Notes under the pieces: model-generated | Seen by the model: only the letters and a program-made list of their open reading frames with translations | The model's database searches: none | Told to the model about the DNA's origin: nothing | Assembly: GCF_004358025.1 (NCBI RefSeq) | Contig: NZ_SMTL01000001.1 | Location: 682,001 to 746,000, forward strand | DNA from: Rhizobium deserti | GTDB lineage: Bacteria > Pseudomonadota > Alphaproteobacteria > Rhizobiales > Rhizobiaceae | DNA: 64,000 nt | Direction of reading: 5' to 3' | In this document: in pieces, positions 27,745-36,492 of the stretch | Numbering within the stretch: position 1 is the stretch's first letter | How the letters are laid out: each line of letters opens with the position of its first letter | Position numbers and translations under genes: made by a program

Positions 27745-29034
27745 TCAGCTGCCCTTGCCACCGCACTTGCCAGAAGCAACGTTGAAATTGCCGCAGGACA
27801 TCGGCTTGCGCCAATCCGAGATCAGGTTCTTCGAGTCCGGCAGGTAGTCGGACCACTCGTCGCCGACCACTGCCGGCGTTTCCTGGACGATTTCGAACTG
27901 GCCATCCGCCTGGATTTCGCCGATCAGCACAGGCTTGGTGATATGGTGGTTCGGCATGACCGTGGAGGTGCCGCCCGAAAGATTCGGAACGGAAACCCCG
28001 ATAATGCTGTCCAGAACCTTGTCCGTATCGGTCGTTCCGGCAGCTTCGACGGCTTTGACCCAGGCATTGAAGCCGATATAGGCGGCTTCCATCGGATCGT
28101 TCGTGACGCGCTTTTCGTTCTTGGTGAAGGTCTTCCATTCCTTGATGAACTCGGCGTTCACATCGGCATCGACCGACTGGAAATAGTTCCAGGCGGCCAG
28201 ATGGCCGACCAGCGGCTTGGTGTCGAGGCCTGCAAGTTCTTCTTCACCGACCGAAAACGCGACGACCGGAATGTCTTCCGCCTTGATGCCCTGGTTGCCG
28301 AGTTCCTTGTAGAAGGGAACATTGGCATCGCCGTTGATGGTGGAAACCACGGCGGTCTTCTTGCCGGCAGAGCCAAATTTCTTGATGTCGGAAACGATCG
28401 TTTGCCAGTCGGAATGACCGAACGGCGTGTAGTTGATCATGATGTCGCTTTCCGCGACGCCCTTCGACATCAGATAGGCCTTGAGGATCTTGTTGGTGGT
28501 CTGCGGATAAACATAATCCGTGCCGGCCAGAACCCAGCGCTTGACGCCTTCTTCCTTGGCCAGGTAGTCGACAGCCGGAATCGCCTGCTGGTTCGGCGCA
28601 GCACCCGTATAGAAGATGTTGCGCGAGGATTCTTCACCCTCGTATTGGACTGGGTAGAACAAGATCGAGTTCAGTTCTTCGAAAACTGGAAGAACCGATT
28701 TGCGAGAAGACGAGGTCCAGCAACCGAAGACGGCAGCCACCTTGTCCTGGGAAACCAGCTGGCGTGCCTTTTCGGCAAACAGCGGCCAGTCCGAAGCCGG
28801 ATCGACGACGACGGCTTCGAGCTTCTTGCCGAGCACGCCGCCCTTCTTGTTCTGCTGATCGACGAGCATCAGCATGACGTCCTTCAGCGTCGTCTCGGAA
28901 ATCGCCATTGTCCCGGACAGCGAGTGGAGAACGCCGATCTTGATCGTGTCGTCGGCCGCGAATGCGCCGTGCAGCGCCGTTGTCGACAGCACGGCAGCGA
29001 GCAGCGCACCACCCAGCTTAGCTTTAAAATTCAT
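27745..29034 (-). CDS. urtA: Urea ABC transporter substrate-binding protein UrtA
   Basis: Periplasmic urea receptor, 429 residues. The start at 29034 (MNFKAKLGGALLAAV) gives a signal peptide ending ALHGAFAADD. The mature part opens with IKIGVLHSLSGTMAISETTL, and continues with FGCWTSSSRKSVLPVFE, YPVQYEGEESSRNIFYTGAAPNQ (in part) and FNAWVKAVEAAGTTD, all typical of UrtA. It is the first gene of the urt unit, and the 426 bases upstream are the likely promoter region. Confidence 0.95.
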   Translation of the reverse strand: MNFKAKLGGALLAAVLSTTALHGAFAADDTIKIGVLHSLSGTMAISETTLKDVMLMLVDQQNKKGGVLGKKLEAVVVDPASDWPLFAEKARQLVSQDKVAAVFGCWTSSSRKSVLPVFEELNSILFYPVQYEGEESSRNIFYTGAAPNQQAIPAVDYLAKEEGVKRWVLAGTDYVYPQTTNKILKAYLMSKGVAESDIMINYTPFGHSDWQTIVSDIKKFGSAGKKTAVVSTINGDANVPFYKELGNQGIKAEDIPVVAFSVGEEELAGLDTKPLVGHLAAWNYFQSVDADVNAEFIKEWKTFTKNEKRVTNDPMEAAYIGFNAWVKAVEAAGTTDTDKVLDSIIGVSVPNLSGGTSTVMPNHHITKPVLIGEIQADGQFEIVQETPAVVGDEWSDYLPDSKNLISDWRKPMSCGNFNVASGKCGGKGS

Positions 29035-29460
29035 TGGTCGAACCCCTCTTCTCATTGGTTCGCAACGAAAACATTAACCGTTGCTTAAGCGACTATCGGT
29101 TGCTGCATCGCAAAACCGTATACGTGAAATGACGTACAGCAGGGGGAGAACGGGGAAGGCTAGTACAGGCGGGCGCGACCTGCCCTGGTGGTCTGGAGGA
29201 TGAAGCTTGGAGCATTTGCCCCGCAAGGTGGGGAAACGCCTTGCCTCACAGGGCCGTTACATTTGTTGATCGCCCAGATCGTTCGGGCCCGCACCCGGTT
29301 AAGGAAGTCTTTATAAAATCGTGAAAATTAATAGCGCATGCCGAGGACCGAGCCGTGACACGGTCCGGGGGTTCGGCGAAGGCGGAAACCGCCGCACAGC
29401 TAGTATTGAGTAATGCCAATGCGGGTCACGCGCGAAGGCACTGTACGGAGTAACATAGTC
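29035..29460. other. Divergent intergenic region, urtA and outer-membrane protein gene
   Basis: This 426-base region must hold the urtA promoter (minus) and the promoter and leader of the outer-membrane barrel gene (plus). Near 29100 a TTGCTGCATCGCA segment repeats a segment found at 23356 upstream of the esterase gene. The plus-strand leader contains two small hairpin-forming stretches (around 29346-29370 and 29383-29396). I found no clear sigma-54 GG-N10-GC promoter and no gene. Confidence 0.4.
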
Positions 29461-30087
29461 ATGAACGTGAAGCTTTCTGCTTTGGCAATGGTTGCCGGCC
29501 TGTTCACAACCCCGGTTCTGGCCGCCGATCTGACATCCTATTCGGAACCACCTGTTTCCAACGATTCCGTCACCACCAGCACCAGCTGGGACGGTGCCTA
29601 TGTGGGCGTGCACGGGGGCATGGCCTCTTCCAAGATCAACCCCTTCTCGGGCGGCAAGGGCCTCGCCGTCGGCGGACAGGCCGGTTACAATGCCGACGTC
29701 GGCGGCGCTATCGTCGGCGGCGAAGTCGAGGCATCCTATCTCGGCGATGCCCGGGTCAAGGTGGATGGCGGCAGCCTGAAGGAGCGCCATCGTTTGGCCG
29801 CCAAGGTCAAGGCCGGCATGCCTCTCGATCAGACGCTCATCTACGGAACGGCCGGTCTCGCCATGACGAACTTCCGCGACAATGGCCGCGTTTCCGGTCC
29901 AGACGGCTGGAAGCCGGGCTTCCTGGTCGGCGCCGGCGTCGAGCAGCAGCTGACCTCGAATATTTCGGCACGGGTGGAGTATAATTACGTGGCAACCAAC
30001 GGCGTCCGGAGTTTTGCCGGCGGCGTCGACTCCAAGAAGGATGTCCACGACCACACGATTAAGGCCGGCCTGAACTACAAGTTCTAA
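29461..30087 (+). CDS. Outer-membrane beta-barrel protein, Omp25/31-like
   Basis: A 208-residue outer-membrane protein: signal peptide (MNVKLSALAMVAGLFTTPVLAAD), then WDGAYVGVHGGMASSK, the first strand pattern of the rhizobial small porin-like barrels, alternating polar/apolar strands with GGQAGYN, GGEVEASYLG and ARVEYNYV, and a C-terminal aromatic residue (LNYKF) that serves as barrel assembly signal. The barrel is predicted to have eight strands. The start at 29461 fits the signal peptide; the ATG at 29413 is unlikely. Function is structural or unknown. Confidence 0.88.
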   Translation: MNVKLSALAMVAGLFTTPVLAADLTSYSEPPVSNDSVTTSTSWDGAYVGVHGGMASSKINPFSGGKGLAVGGQAGYNADVGGAIVGGEVEASYLGDARVKVDGGSLKERHRLAAKVKAGMPLDQTLIYGTAGLAMTNFRDNGRVSGPDGWKPGFLVGAGVEQQLTSNISARVEYNYVATNGVRSFAGGVDSKKDVHDHTIKAGLNYKF

Positions 30088-30121
30088 GCCCGCCCGCAAT
30101 TTCGGTCGGCAGATCGGATCC

Positions 30122-30156
30122 CAAAGGCGCCGTGCCGCAAGCATGGCGCCTTTTTG
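30122..30156 (+). terminator. Rho-independent terminator of the barrel-protein gene
   Basis: AAAGGCGCCGTGC pairs with GCATGGCGCCTTT (one G-T pair) around a CGCAA loop, followed by TTTTTGTTTG, about 35 bases after the stop. Confidence 0.88.
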
Positions 30157-30312
30157 TTTGTTGTCCAGCACGGCCAGCCGGTCCACCACAAGCTGCGAAA
30201 TACGGAAATTCCTGTCGAAGTTGCACTGCACAAATGTCACCGAAAGGCTGGAACATTTTGCTGGCCCGTGCGCTTGCCTCCCCGGACCGTCAACCGCTCG
30301 AGGAGCCGTGCC

Positions 30313-31974
30313 GTGATCAATGACCTGTGGTACAAGAACGCTATCGTCTACTGCCTGTCCGTCGAAACCTTCATGGACGCCAATGGCGACGGTATCGGCG
30401 ACTTCCAGGGGCTACAGCGCCGGCTCGACTACCTGGCCGGCCTCGGCGTCAACGCCATCTGGCTGATGCCCTTCCAAACCTCGCCCGGCCGCGACGACGG
30501 CTATGACGTCTCTGATTACTACAATGTCGATCCCCGCTACGGCACGCTCGGCGACTTCGTCGAATTCACCCATGGTGCCAAGCAGCGCGGCATCCGGGTG
30601 CTGATCGACCTCGTCGTCAACCATACATCCAACGAGCATCCTTGGTTCCAGGACGCCCGCAGCGATCCCAATTCGCGCTACCGCGACTGGTATGTCTGGT
30701 CGGATAAAAAGCCCGCCAATGCCGATGAAGGCATGGTTTTCCCGGGCGTCCAGAAGACCACCTGGACCCGCGACGAGAAGGCCAAGCAGTATTACTTCCA
30801 CCGCTTCTATGATTTTCAGCCGGATCTCAACACGGCCAATCCGCATGTGCAGGCGGAAATCCTGAAGATCATGGGCTTCTGGCTGCAGCTCGGGGTTTCC
30901 GGCTTCCGCATGGACGCGGTCCCCTTCGTGATCGCTGAAAAAGGGCCTGAGGTAACCAAGCCGAAGGAGCAGTTCGACATGCTGCGAACCTTCCGGGAAT
31001 TTCTCCAGTGGCGGCTTGGCGATTCCATCATCCTCGCTGAGGCCAATGTCGTTCCCAAGGACAATGTTAAATATTTCGGCGCCGATGGCGACCGGATGCA
31101 GATGATGTTCAACTTCCACGTCAATCAGGCCCTCTTCTACGCCTTGGCCAGCAGCGACGCTCGGCCTCTGGCAAAGGCCGTGGAGGAAACGCTGGAACAT
31201 CCGCAGACGGCGCAGTGGGGATTGTTCCTGCGCAATCACGACGAGCTGGATCTCGGCCGCCTGTCGGAAAAGCAGCGCCAGAAGGTGTTCCAGGAGTTCG
31301 GGCCGGACAAGTCCATGCAGCTCTACGACCGCGGCATCCGCCGGCGGCTGGCGCCCATGCTGCAGGGCGACCGTCGGCGGCTGGAGCTTGCCTATAGCCT
31401 GATGTTCTCGCTGCCTGGCACGCCGGTCCTCCGCTACGGTGACGAGATTGCCATGGGCGACGACCTGTCGCTGCCGGAGCGCAACTGCGCCCGCACGCCG
31501 ATGCAATGGTCCACCGAGCCGCATGGCGGCTTTACCAAGAACGACAAACCCGTGCTTCCCGTTATCAGCGGCGGAGCTTTTGGTTTCCAGCACACCAATG
31601 TTGCCGACCAGCGCCGGGATCCGAATTCCATGCTGAACTGGATGGAGCGGCTGATCCGCATGCGCAAGGAGGCTCCCGAGATCGGCTGGGGAGACTGCAA
31701 GATCCTCAATCCCGGCAATAACGGCGTGCTGGCGCTGCGCTACGACTGGCGCGACAATTCAGTGCTGGTTGTCCACAACCTGAACGCCACGCCGGTGGAG
31801 TTCGATCTGTCTGTCGGGCTTGGAGACAAGGGCGAGACCTTGATCGACCTTGCCGATGGCGGCAATAGCGAGGCGGATGAGACCGGCAAGCACCGCCTGC
31901 TGTTCGAGGCCTATGCCTATCGCTGGTACCGCGTCGGCGGGCTAGACTACCTGCTCAAGCGCAAGGAGGTTTGA
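30313..31974 (+). CDS. GH13 alpha-amylase-family enzyme, trehalose-synthase-like
   Basis: Predicted cytoplasmic GH13 glycosidase or isomerase of 553 residues. The N-terminus LWYKNAIVYCLSVETFMDANGDG (in part) and LVVNHTSNEHPWFQDAR are close to trehalose synthase (TreS, maltose to trehalose) and related GH13 subfamily 16 enzymes. Catalytic residues are the nucleophile Asp in GFRMDAVPF, the acid/base Glu in IILAEANV and the Asp in FLRNHDELDL. The start is the GTG at 30313, preceded by GAGGAG; the longer open frame overlaps the terminator. TreS is usually followed by a maltokinase, absent here, so hydrolase or glucosyltransferase activity remains possible. Confidence 0.85.
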   Translation: MINDLWYKNAIVYCLSVETFMDANGDGIGDFQGLQRRLDYLAGLGVNAIWLMPFQTSPGRDDGYDVSDYYNVDPRYGTLGDFVEFTHGAKQRGIRVLIDLVVNHTSNEHPWFQDARSDPNSRYRDWYVWSDKKPANADEGMVFPGVQKTTWTRDEKAKQYYFHRFYDFQPDLNTANPHVQAEILKIMGFWLQLGVSGFRMDAVPFVIAEKGPEVTKPKEQFDMLRTFREFLQWRLGDSIILAEANVVPKDNVKYFGADGDRMQMMFNFHVNQALFYALASSDARPLAKAVEETLEHPQTAQWGLFLRNHDELDLGRLSEKQRQKVFQEFGPDKSMQLYDRGIRRRLAPMLQGDRRRLELAYSLMFSLPGTPVLRYGDEIAMGDDLSLPERNCARTPMQWSTEPHGGFTKNDKPVLPVISGGAFGFQHTNVADQRRDPNSMLNWMERLIRMRKEAPEIGWGDCKILNPGNNGVLALRYDWRDNSVLVVHNLNATPVEFDLSVGLGDKGETLIDLADGGNSEADETGKHRLLFEAYAYRWYRVGGLDYLLKRKEV

Positions 31975-31983
31975 TCGTCGAGG

Positions 31984-33636
31984 CTAGCTCTTCTGCTTCC
32001 AGGCTCGCAAACGCTCGAGCAGGAGATCGAAGCTGTTGACGCGAACGGCACTGGCAAGATGCTGGCTATTGATATCGTCGACGACCAGAATACCCGGCTC
32101 AAGCGTATTTCCGCGATAGTCCAGGAGAACCGCTTCCTTGTCCTTAGCTTGCAGAATCACCAGCCGGTCAGCACCCGCATGGCGCTTTCGCAACGATGTT
32201 TCGCCCTCCGGATAACTAATTCGGTCAGAGGCTTCGGCCAGAGTAGCGAAATATTCCATTGGCATCAGTTGATCCGGCAGCTCTATCTCCGCATAGCCTT
32301 CCTCCGGTTTGCTGATTTGAAGATGGCGGGCAGCAAGAGCGCCACCATTGCGGTATTTCCAGAAGCGGACCAGGCAATGCGGCAGCTTTACGCCGAGGCG
32401 AGCCTCTGTTTCCGCAACGAGATCGTCGTCGGCTTGTTTCTTTGGTGCAGAACCGTCTTTACGAGAGTGAGCTATATTGGCGAAGACATGCACACCCGAC
32501 AGCCAGAATTCCGAAGGCTGCTGGGCTAGATTGATCTTGGCAATCGGCTGGTTCCGATAGGAGAGAAGGCGATCGCTCGAGATCAGCTTCTCCGGCCGCG
32601 GTCGACGGAGGGCTGCAAAATAGCTTTTAAAATCCGAATACTCGACGTCCGTGGAAAGATCTGGATGCCGGTCGAAATCGACCAGTCTCACTTTAGGCTC
32701 AGGCCCATGGGTATAGTCGAGCAAGGTCATGTCCTGATATCGAGCTTGCAGCACGATCATCTTGTCAGCATTTCGAGGCATCTCATCCGAATCGTGCGTA
32801 AAGCTCTCGTAATGTTCCTTCACTGTCTGCAGTTGATCAAGTGACGCGAGCGACGAGTAATCGATTGAGAAAGCACCGCGCCAATCCTCGTCGACCGGCC
32901 TGGGATTATCCTTCAGCGGCACGTAAAGCCAGCCGACATAACCACCGTCCATGATCCTGTAGAGATCGCGCAGCGATTCTGGCAACTGGACACCTAGCCT
33001 TGCTTCCGCAGTGGCGATTGCCTTGTCGCTTGCCGCGTCCGGCTGTTTAACGACAGGCTTACCCCGTCCTTCTAAGGCGTCGTAGAGGGCGTCGCGTTTC
33101 CAATAGCCGCGAGAAACATAAAAGTTCTGCGGCGTCAGTGGGCGGGGATCCAGATCAAGTTCAACTTCGACCTCATCGGCAAACGCAGCATCGGTGTCGA
33201 GCTTCCGGGGATCGGCTATGGGCGGGAGATCCGCAGCTGAACCCCTCGCCTCGAGGAAGTTGATCGAGAGGGATATTGCAAGCGCGATCAGGAAGAGCGC
33301 ACCGGCGGTGACGACATCCACCGAAGCCAATGGCTGGAGCCCGCTGGACTGACCGAGCAACAGGCTGGCGCCCAGCCCGATCATATAGAAAACTACAACG
33401 AGGACGAGTTGGATAGGCAGGGTGATCGCGACAGCCAACAGGATCGCCCGCACACCGCCGGTACGCCATGCCAGCGTCCAGGTGCTCCATTTGCCCAGTG
33501 CATAGAGTGTTGTGTAGGCCGGGGCCGAGAGAAGGATGATCCAGGGGGACCGGTTCAGAAAGCCGGGAACGATGACTGCAAGGACTATGACGGCGGCCAG
33601 GAAGAGACGCAGGCCGCCGGATCGTTTCGTCGTCAT
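31984..33636 (-). CDS. Membrane-anchored protein with two SMI1/KNR4 (SUKH) domains
   Basis: A 550-residue protein with about four N-terminal membrane spans (residues 10-140) and two cytoplasmic SMI1/KNR4-like repeats. Each repeat starts with the same signature: AEARLGVQLPESLRDLYRIMDGG (about 215-240, in part) and AETEARLGVKLPHCLVRFWKYRNGG (about 410-435, in part), followed by a MIVLQARYQDMTLLDY or LVILQAKDKEAVLLDY segment. SUKH proteins often act as immunity proteins against contact-dependent or polymorphic toxins, but no toxin gene is adjacent. It is convergent with the GH13 gene and is the last ordinary gene before the accessory region. Confidence 0.8.
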   Translation of the reverse strand: MTTKRSGGLRLFLAAVIVLAVIVPGFLNRSPWIILLSAPAYTTLYALGKWSTWTLAWRTGGVRAILLAVAITLPIQLVLVVVFYMIGLGASLLLGQSSGLQPLASVDVVTAGALFLIALAISLSINFLEARGSAADLPPIADPRKLDTDAAFADEVEVELDLDPRPLTPQNFYVSRGYWKRDALYDALEGRGKPVVKQPDAASDKAIATAEARLGVQLPESLRDLYRIMDGGYVGWLYVPLKDNPRPVDEDWRGAFSIDYSSLASLDQLQTVKEHYESFTHDSDEMPRNADKMIVLQARYQDMTLLDYTHGPEPKVRLVDFDRHPDLSTDVEYSDFKSYFAALRRPRPEKLISSDRLLSYRNQPIAKINLAQQPSEFWLSGVHVFANIAHSRKDGSAPKKQADDDLVAETEARLGVKLPHCLVRFWKYRNGGALAARHLQISKPEEGYAEIELPDQLMPMEYFATLAEASDRISYPEGETSLRKRHAGADRLVILQAKDKEAVLLDYRGNTLEPGILVVDDINSQHLASAVRVNSFDLLLERLRAWKQKS

Positions 33637-33805
33637 GAGGTCCCCACCTGATCAAACGCCTAGTGGAGTATGATCTTGGGCAGGTTGTGACGAGTTGAAT
33701 CTTCGCTGAGTCACTTAAGTTGCTGTTTCTGCACAAAGCGCCGAAAACTTCTGATTCACGCGCTGAAAATTCTTGATTCAAAACGCATGGCCGCTCTGCA
33801 GCGGC

Positions 33806-34119
33806 TCATTTGACTGATCCCTTCTGAGATGATGCCGCTAATTTGTTGGCGATCTGCGCTGCAGCGGCGTCGGCTGGGTCTGCGAATGTCATGGCCGCCG
33901 TCCATGGTCCGGTGAGGCGGCATGCGGCTGCGGTAGTGCGCTATGCGGAGTTCTACCGTGATCTTGCCGAAGCTGTTGTCCGTAGAGGAGAGGACGGGAA
34001 GGTGTGGGTGACGGAGGCCATAGTCCACTCTGCGACGGCCACATGCATCGAGCTCCCCAGTATGCCTTCTGGTGATCTGCGGACAAGATATAGTCCAGGC
34101 GCGGCGGGAGCTTGAACAT
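33806..34119 (-). pseudogene. Possible frameshifted gene remnant
   Basis: Reading the minus strand, three frames each give a short coding-like piece (LPPRLDYILSADHQKAYWGA near 34110, SSTDNSFGKITVELR near 33980, TFADPADAAAAQIANKL near 33880). Their order on one strand suggests a single gene broken by at least two frameshifts. I do not recognise the family. Confidence 0.25.
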
Positions 34120-34276
34120 GAGCCCCCCGCTAGCCGGACCGCGCTCGGAAAAAGCCGCGCCAGGATAAACGTCCCGTCGATATTCCGCGGCGCATGGTTA
34201 ATTAGAGATATTTGCTAACACCCGAAGCCGATCTGAAATTTTCTTGCCTCGTAATGTCTATCAAATCTGTCGAGTA

Positions 34277-34300
34277 TCTACCTCATCGACAGGAGGTAGA
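34277..34300 (+). promoter_or_regulatory. Hairpin sequestering the ribosome binding site of the flavin monooxygenase gene
   Basis: TCTACCTC (34277-34284) is perfectly complementary to GAGGTAGA (34293-34300) with an 8-base loop. The right arm contains most of the Shine-Dalgarno AGGAGGT and ends one base before the ATG at 34302. In the mRNA this would mask the ribosome binding site, so translation may depend on unfolding by a ligand, a protein, temperature or a competing leader structure. Confidence 0.55.
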
Positions 34301-34301
34301 C

Positions 34302-35648
34302 ATGCCGAAGAACCGCCAGCTCCATCTCAACGCATTCCTTCGCAACGTCGGGCAGCACGAAGCCGCCTGGCGGCTTCCAGAAACGCGGATCGCCTCCGTC
34401 ACAGACATCGAGCACTATCGCAACCTCGCCAGGATTGCCGAGAAGGGAAAGCTCGACGCCATCTTCTTCGCAGACCACCCGGTGCTGAAGGATCGCGCGC
34501 AGGACCGTCCGTGGGATTCGCTGGACCCGTTCACACTGATCGCTGCTCTGTCCGGCGTGACGGAGAGGATCGGCCTCGTCGCCACCGCGTCGACGACATA
34601 CAACGACCCCTACGGCCTCGCCCGTCGCTTCGCGACGCTCGACCATGTCAGCAAGGGACGCGCCGCTTGGAACGCCGTGACGACGGCGAACGCCGCGGCG
34701 GCGGCGAACTTCAGCCTCGGCCATCATCCTGATCCCGACGCCCGGTACGAACGTGCTGCTGAGTTTCTGGATATCGTGAACCGCCTCTGGGATAGCTGGG
34801 ACGACGACGCCATTGTTGGCGACAAGGGAAGCGGTACGTTCATCGATCCGGACGGGATCCACCGTCTCGACCATCACGGCAAGCATTTCGACGTCGCGGG
34901 TCCCCTTGAGGTGCCGCGCTCGCCACAGGGCCGTCCGGTCGTCTTCCAGGCTGGCTCGTCGGAGCCAGGCAAGGACCTCGCCGCCCGCTTTGCGGAAGCC
35001 ATCTTCACCGCCCAGCCGGTCCTCGATGAGGCGCAGGCCTTCTATTCCGACGTGAAAGCTCGGGTCAGGGCCTATGGGCGCGATCCGGAGAAGGTCCACA
35101 TCCTTCCGGGCCTCTCGACCTTTATCGGCGGGACCGAGGAAGAAGCAGGGAGGCTGCAGGAGACCTTCGAGGATCTGACCCTTCCGACATATGGTCTCGC
35201 CCAGCTCAAGCGGGTGACCGGCATCGACTATTCGTCCCACGATCTGGACGACGTGGTGCGCGTCCCTGCCCGTGGCGAACTGGCCAGCGATCAGAAGAGC
35301 CGCCACGATCTCGTGCACCACCTCACTGCGACGGAGACCTTGACGTTGCGGCAGCTCCTGCGACGGCTCAGCGCCGGCCGTGGCCACCGCATCGCGACTG
35401 GCACGCCGGAGCAGATCGCCGACACGATCGTCCACTGGTTCGAGAACGGCGCGGCCGACGGCTTCAACCTCATCCCGCCGGCACTTCCTACGTCGCTTGA
35501 AGCGTTCGTCGACAACGTCGTGCCGATCCTCCAGAAGCGCGGTCTATTCCGAACGGATTACGAAGGCACGACGCTTCGCGAGCACCTTGGTCTCGACCGC
35601 CCGACTGTGACAAGGGCGTCCCGAACCTTCGTCGCGGCCGCAGAGTAG
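34302..35648 (+). CDS. NtaA/DmoA-type FMN-dependent monooxygenase (LLM class)
   Basis: Predicted FMNH2-dependent oxygenase of 448 residues, working with a separate flavin reductase not seen here. The opening LHLNAFLRNVGQHEAAWRLPE is the hallmark of the NtaA/SnaA/DszA/DmoA subfamily, followed by the FFADHPVLK strand, LDPFTLIAALSGVTERIGL and VFQAGSSEPGKDLAARFAEA. Known members oxidise nitrilotriacetate, dimethyl sulfide or dibenzothiophene sulfone. Adjacent sulfonate-type importers make C-S or C-N bond cleavage of an imported sulfur compound likely. AGGAGGT precedes the ATG but is buried in a hairpin. Confidence 0.9.
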   Translation: MPKNRQLHLNAFLRNVGQHEAAWRLPETRIASVTDIEHYRNLARIAEKGKLDAIFFADHPVLKDRAQDRPWDSLDPFTLIAALSGVTERIGLVATASTTYNDPYGLARRFATLDHVSKGRAAWNAVTTANAAAAANFSLGHHPDPDARYERAAEFLDIVNRLWDSWDDDAIVGDKGSGTFIDPDGIHRLDHHGKHFDVAGPLEVPRSPQGRPVVFQAGSSEPGKDLAARFAEAIFTAQPVLDEAQAFYSDVKARVRAYGRDPEKVHILPGLSTFIGGTEEEAGRLQETFEDLTLPTYGLAQLKRVTGIDYSSHDLDDVVRVPARGELASDQKSRHDLVHHLTATETLTLRQLLRRLSAGRGHRIATGTPEQIADTIVHWFENGAADGFNLIPPALPTSLEAFVDNVVPILQKRGLFRTDYEGTTLREHLGLDRPTVTRASRTFVAAAE

Positions 35649-35661
35649 CGGAGGTATTCCA

Positions 35662-36492
35662 ATGACCCTCGTTTCCTACTTCAGCCCAGCGGGCGAAACT
35701 GCAAGGTCGGAGGGCGACAGAAAGCGCCCTCCGACAAGGCTGCTTCCCCGTCCGGGGATCCCTGGCCAGCGGCTGCTTGGACCTGTCCTGGTGCTGGCGG
35801 CGTGGTGGGTTTCGACATCGCTCGGCTGGGTATCGCCCGGCAAGCTGCCAGGGCCGGTCGCCGTGTACGAGGCGTTCATCGGAACACTCAGCGACGGAAC
35901 GCTTGCGACTGACCTTGCGATTTCACTTCAACGAACAGGCCTCGGGATCGTCATCGGCGTTACCGCGGGATTCCTGCTCGCGGTACTGGCGGGCCTCTCC
36001 CGGATCGGCGACTCCATCATCGACGGCAACGTCCAGGTGAAGCGCGCGATCCCGAACCTGGCCCTTATACCGCTCTTCATTATCTGGCTTGGCATTGGCG
36101 AATCCATGAAGGTCGTGATCATCGCGCTCGGCGTCCTCATCCCGATCTACATCAACGTTCACGCGGCCCTTACCAGCATCGACAGGCGCTATATGGAACT
36201 GGGGCAGACGGTGTCGCTGTCGAAGAGCCGATTCCTGCGGGACATCGTCATTCCTGCGTCCCTGCCCGGCTTCTTTACTGGCCTCAGGCTGGGCGCCACG
36301 GCCGCATGGACCGCGCTCGTGGTCGTCGAGACCATCAACGCGACCAGCGGCGTCGGCTACATGATTACGCAGGCTCGTACTTACGGCCAGACCGAACTCG
36401 TGCTGCTTGGCCTCTGCATCTACGGCGTGCTCGGCTTCACCTCCGACGCGGTCGTCCGCGTCCTCGAACGGAGGGTGCTGTCATGGCGGTAG
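35662..36492 (+). CDS. ABC importer permease, SsuC type
   Basis: Inner-membrane permease of 276 residues with about six spans. GQRLLGPVLVLAAWWVSTSLG is the first span (given in part); the EAA-like loop is YMELGQTVSLSKSRFLRDIVIP, ending with VIPASLPGFFTGLRLG, where the conserved G...LP contacts the ATPase. GGAGGT precedes the start 14 bases after the monooxygenase. Together with the next two genes it forms a complete three-component importer. Confidence 0.9.
   Translation: MTLVSYFSPAGETARSEGDRKRPPTRLLPRPGIPGQRLLGPVLVLAAWWVSTSLGWVSPGKLPGPVAVYEAFIGTLSDGTLATDLAISLQRTGLGIVIGVTAGFLLAVLAGLSRIGDSIIDGNVQVKRAIPNLALIPLFIIWLGIGESMKVVIIALGVLIPIYINVHAALTSIDRRYMELGQTVSLSKSRFLRDIVIPASLPGFFTGLRLGATAAWTALVVVETINATSGVGYMITQARTYGQTELVLLGLCIYGVLGFTSDAVVRVLERRVLSWR

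Larger units (their letters stand above)
33637..34301. other. 665-base junction region with degenerate coding remnant
   Basis: No intact gene. The minus strand reads as decayed coding sequence: a small frame at 33806-33892 encodes MTFADPADAAAAQIANKL and further residues, and the same sense continues upstream only after a frame change (SSTDNSFGKITVELR, near 33950-34000). This looks like the 3' end of an inactivated gene. From about 34180 on the sequence becomes AT-richer and holds the leader of the flavin monooxygenase gene. I see no tRNA or obvious direct repeat marking an insertion site. Confidence 0.4.

Noticed and set aside
33843..34115. A 90-codon plus-strand frame in the junction region
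   Set aside because: Ala/Val-rich product on the strand opposite to coding-like fragments; more likely the shadow of a decayed minus-strand gene.
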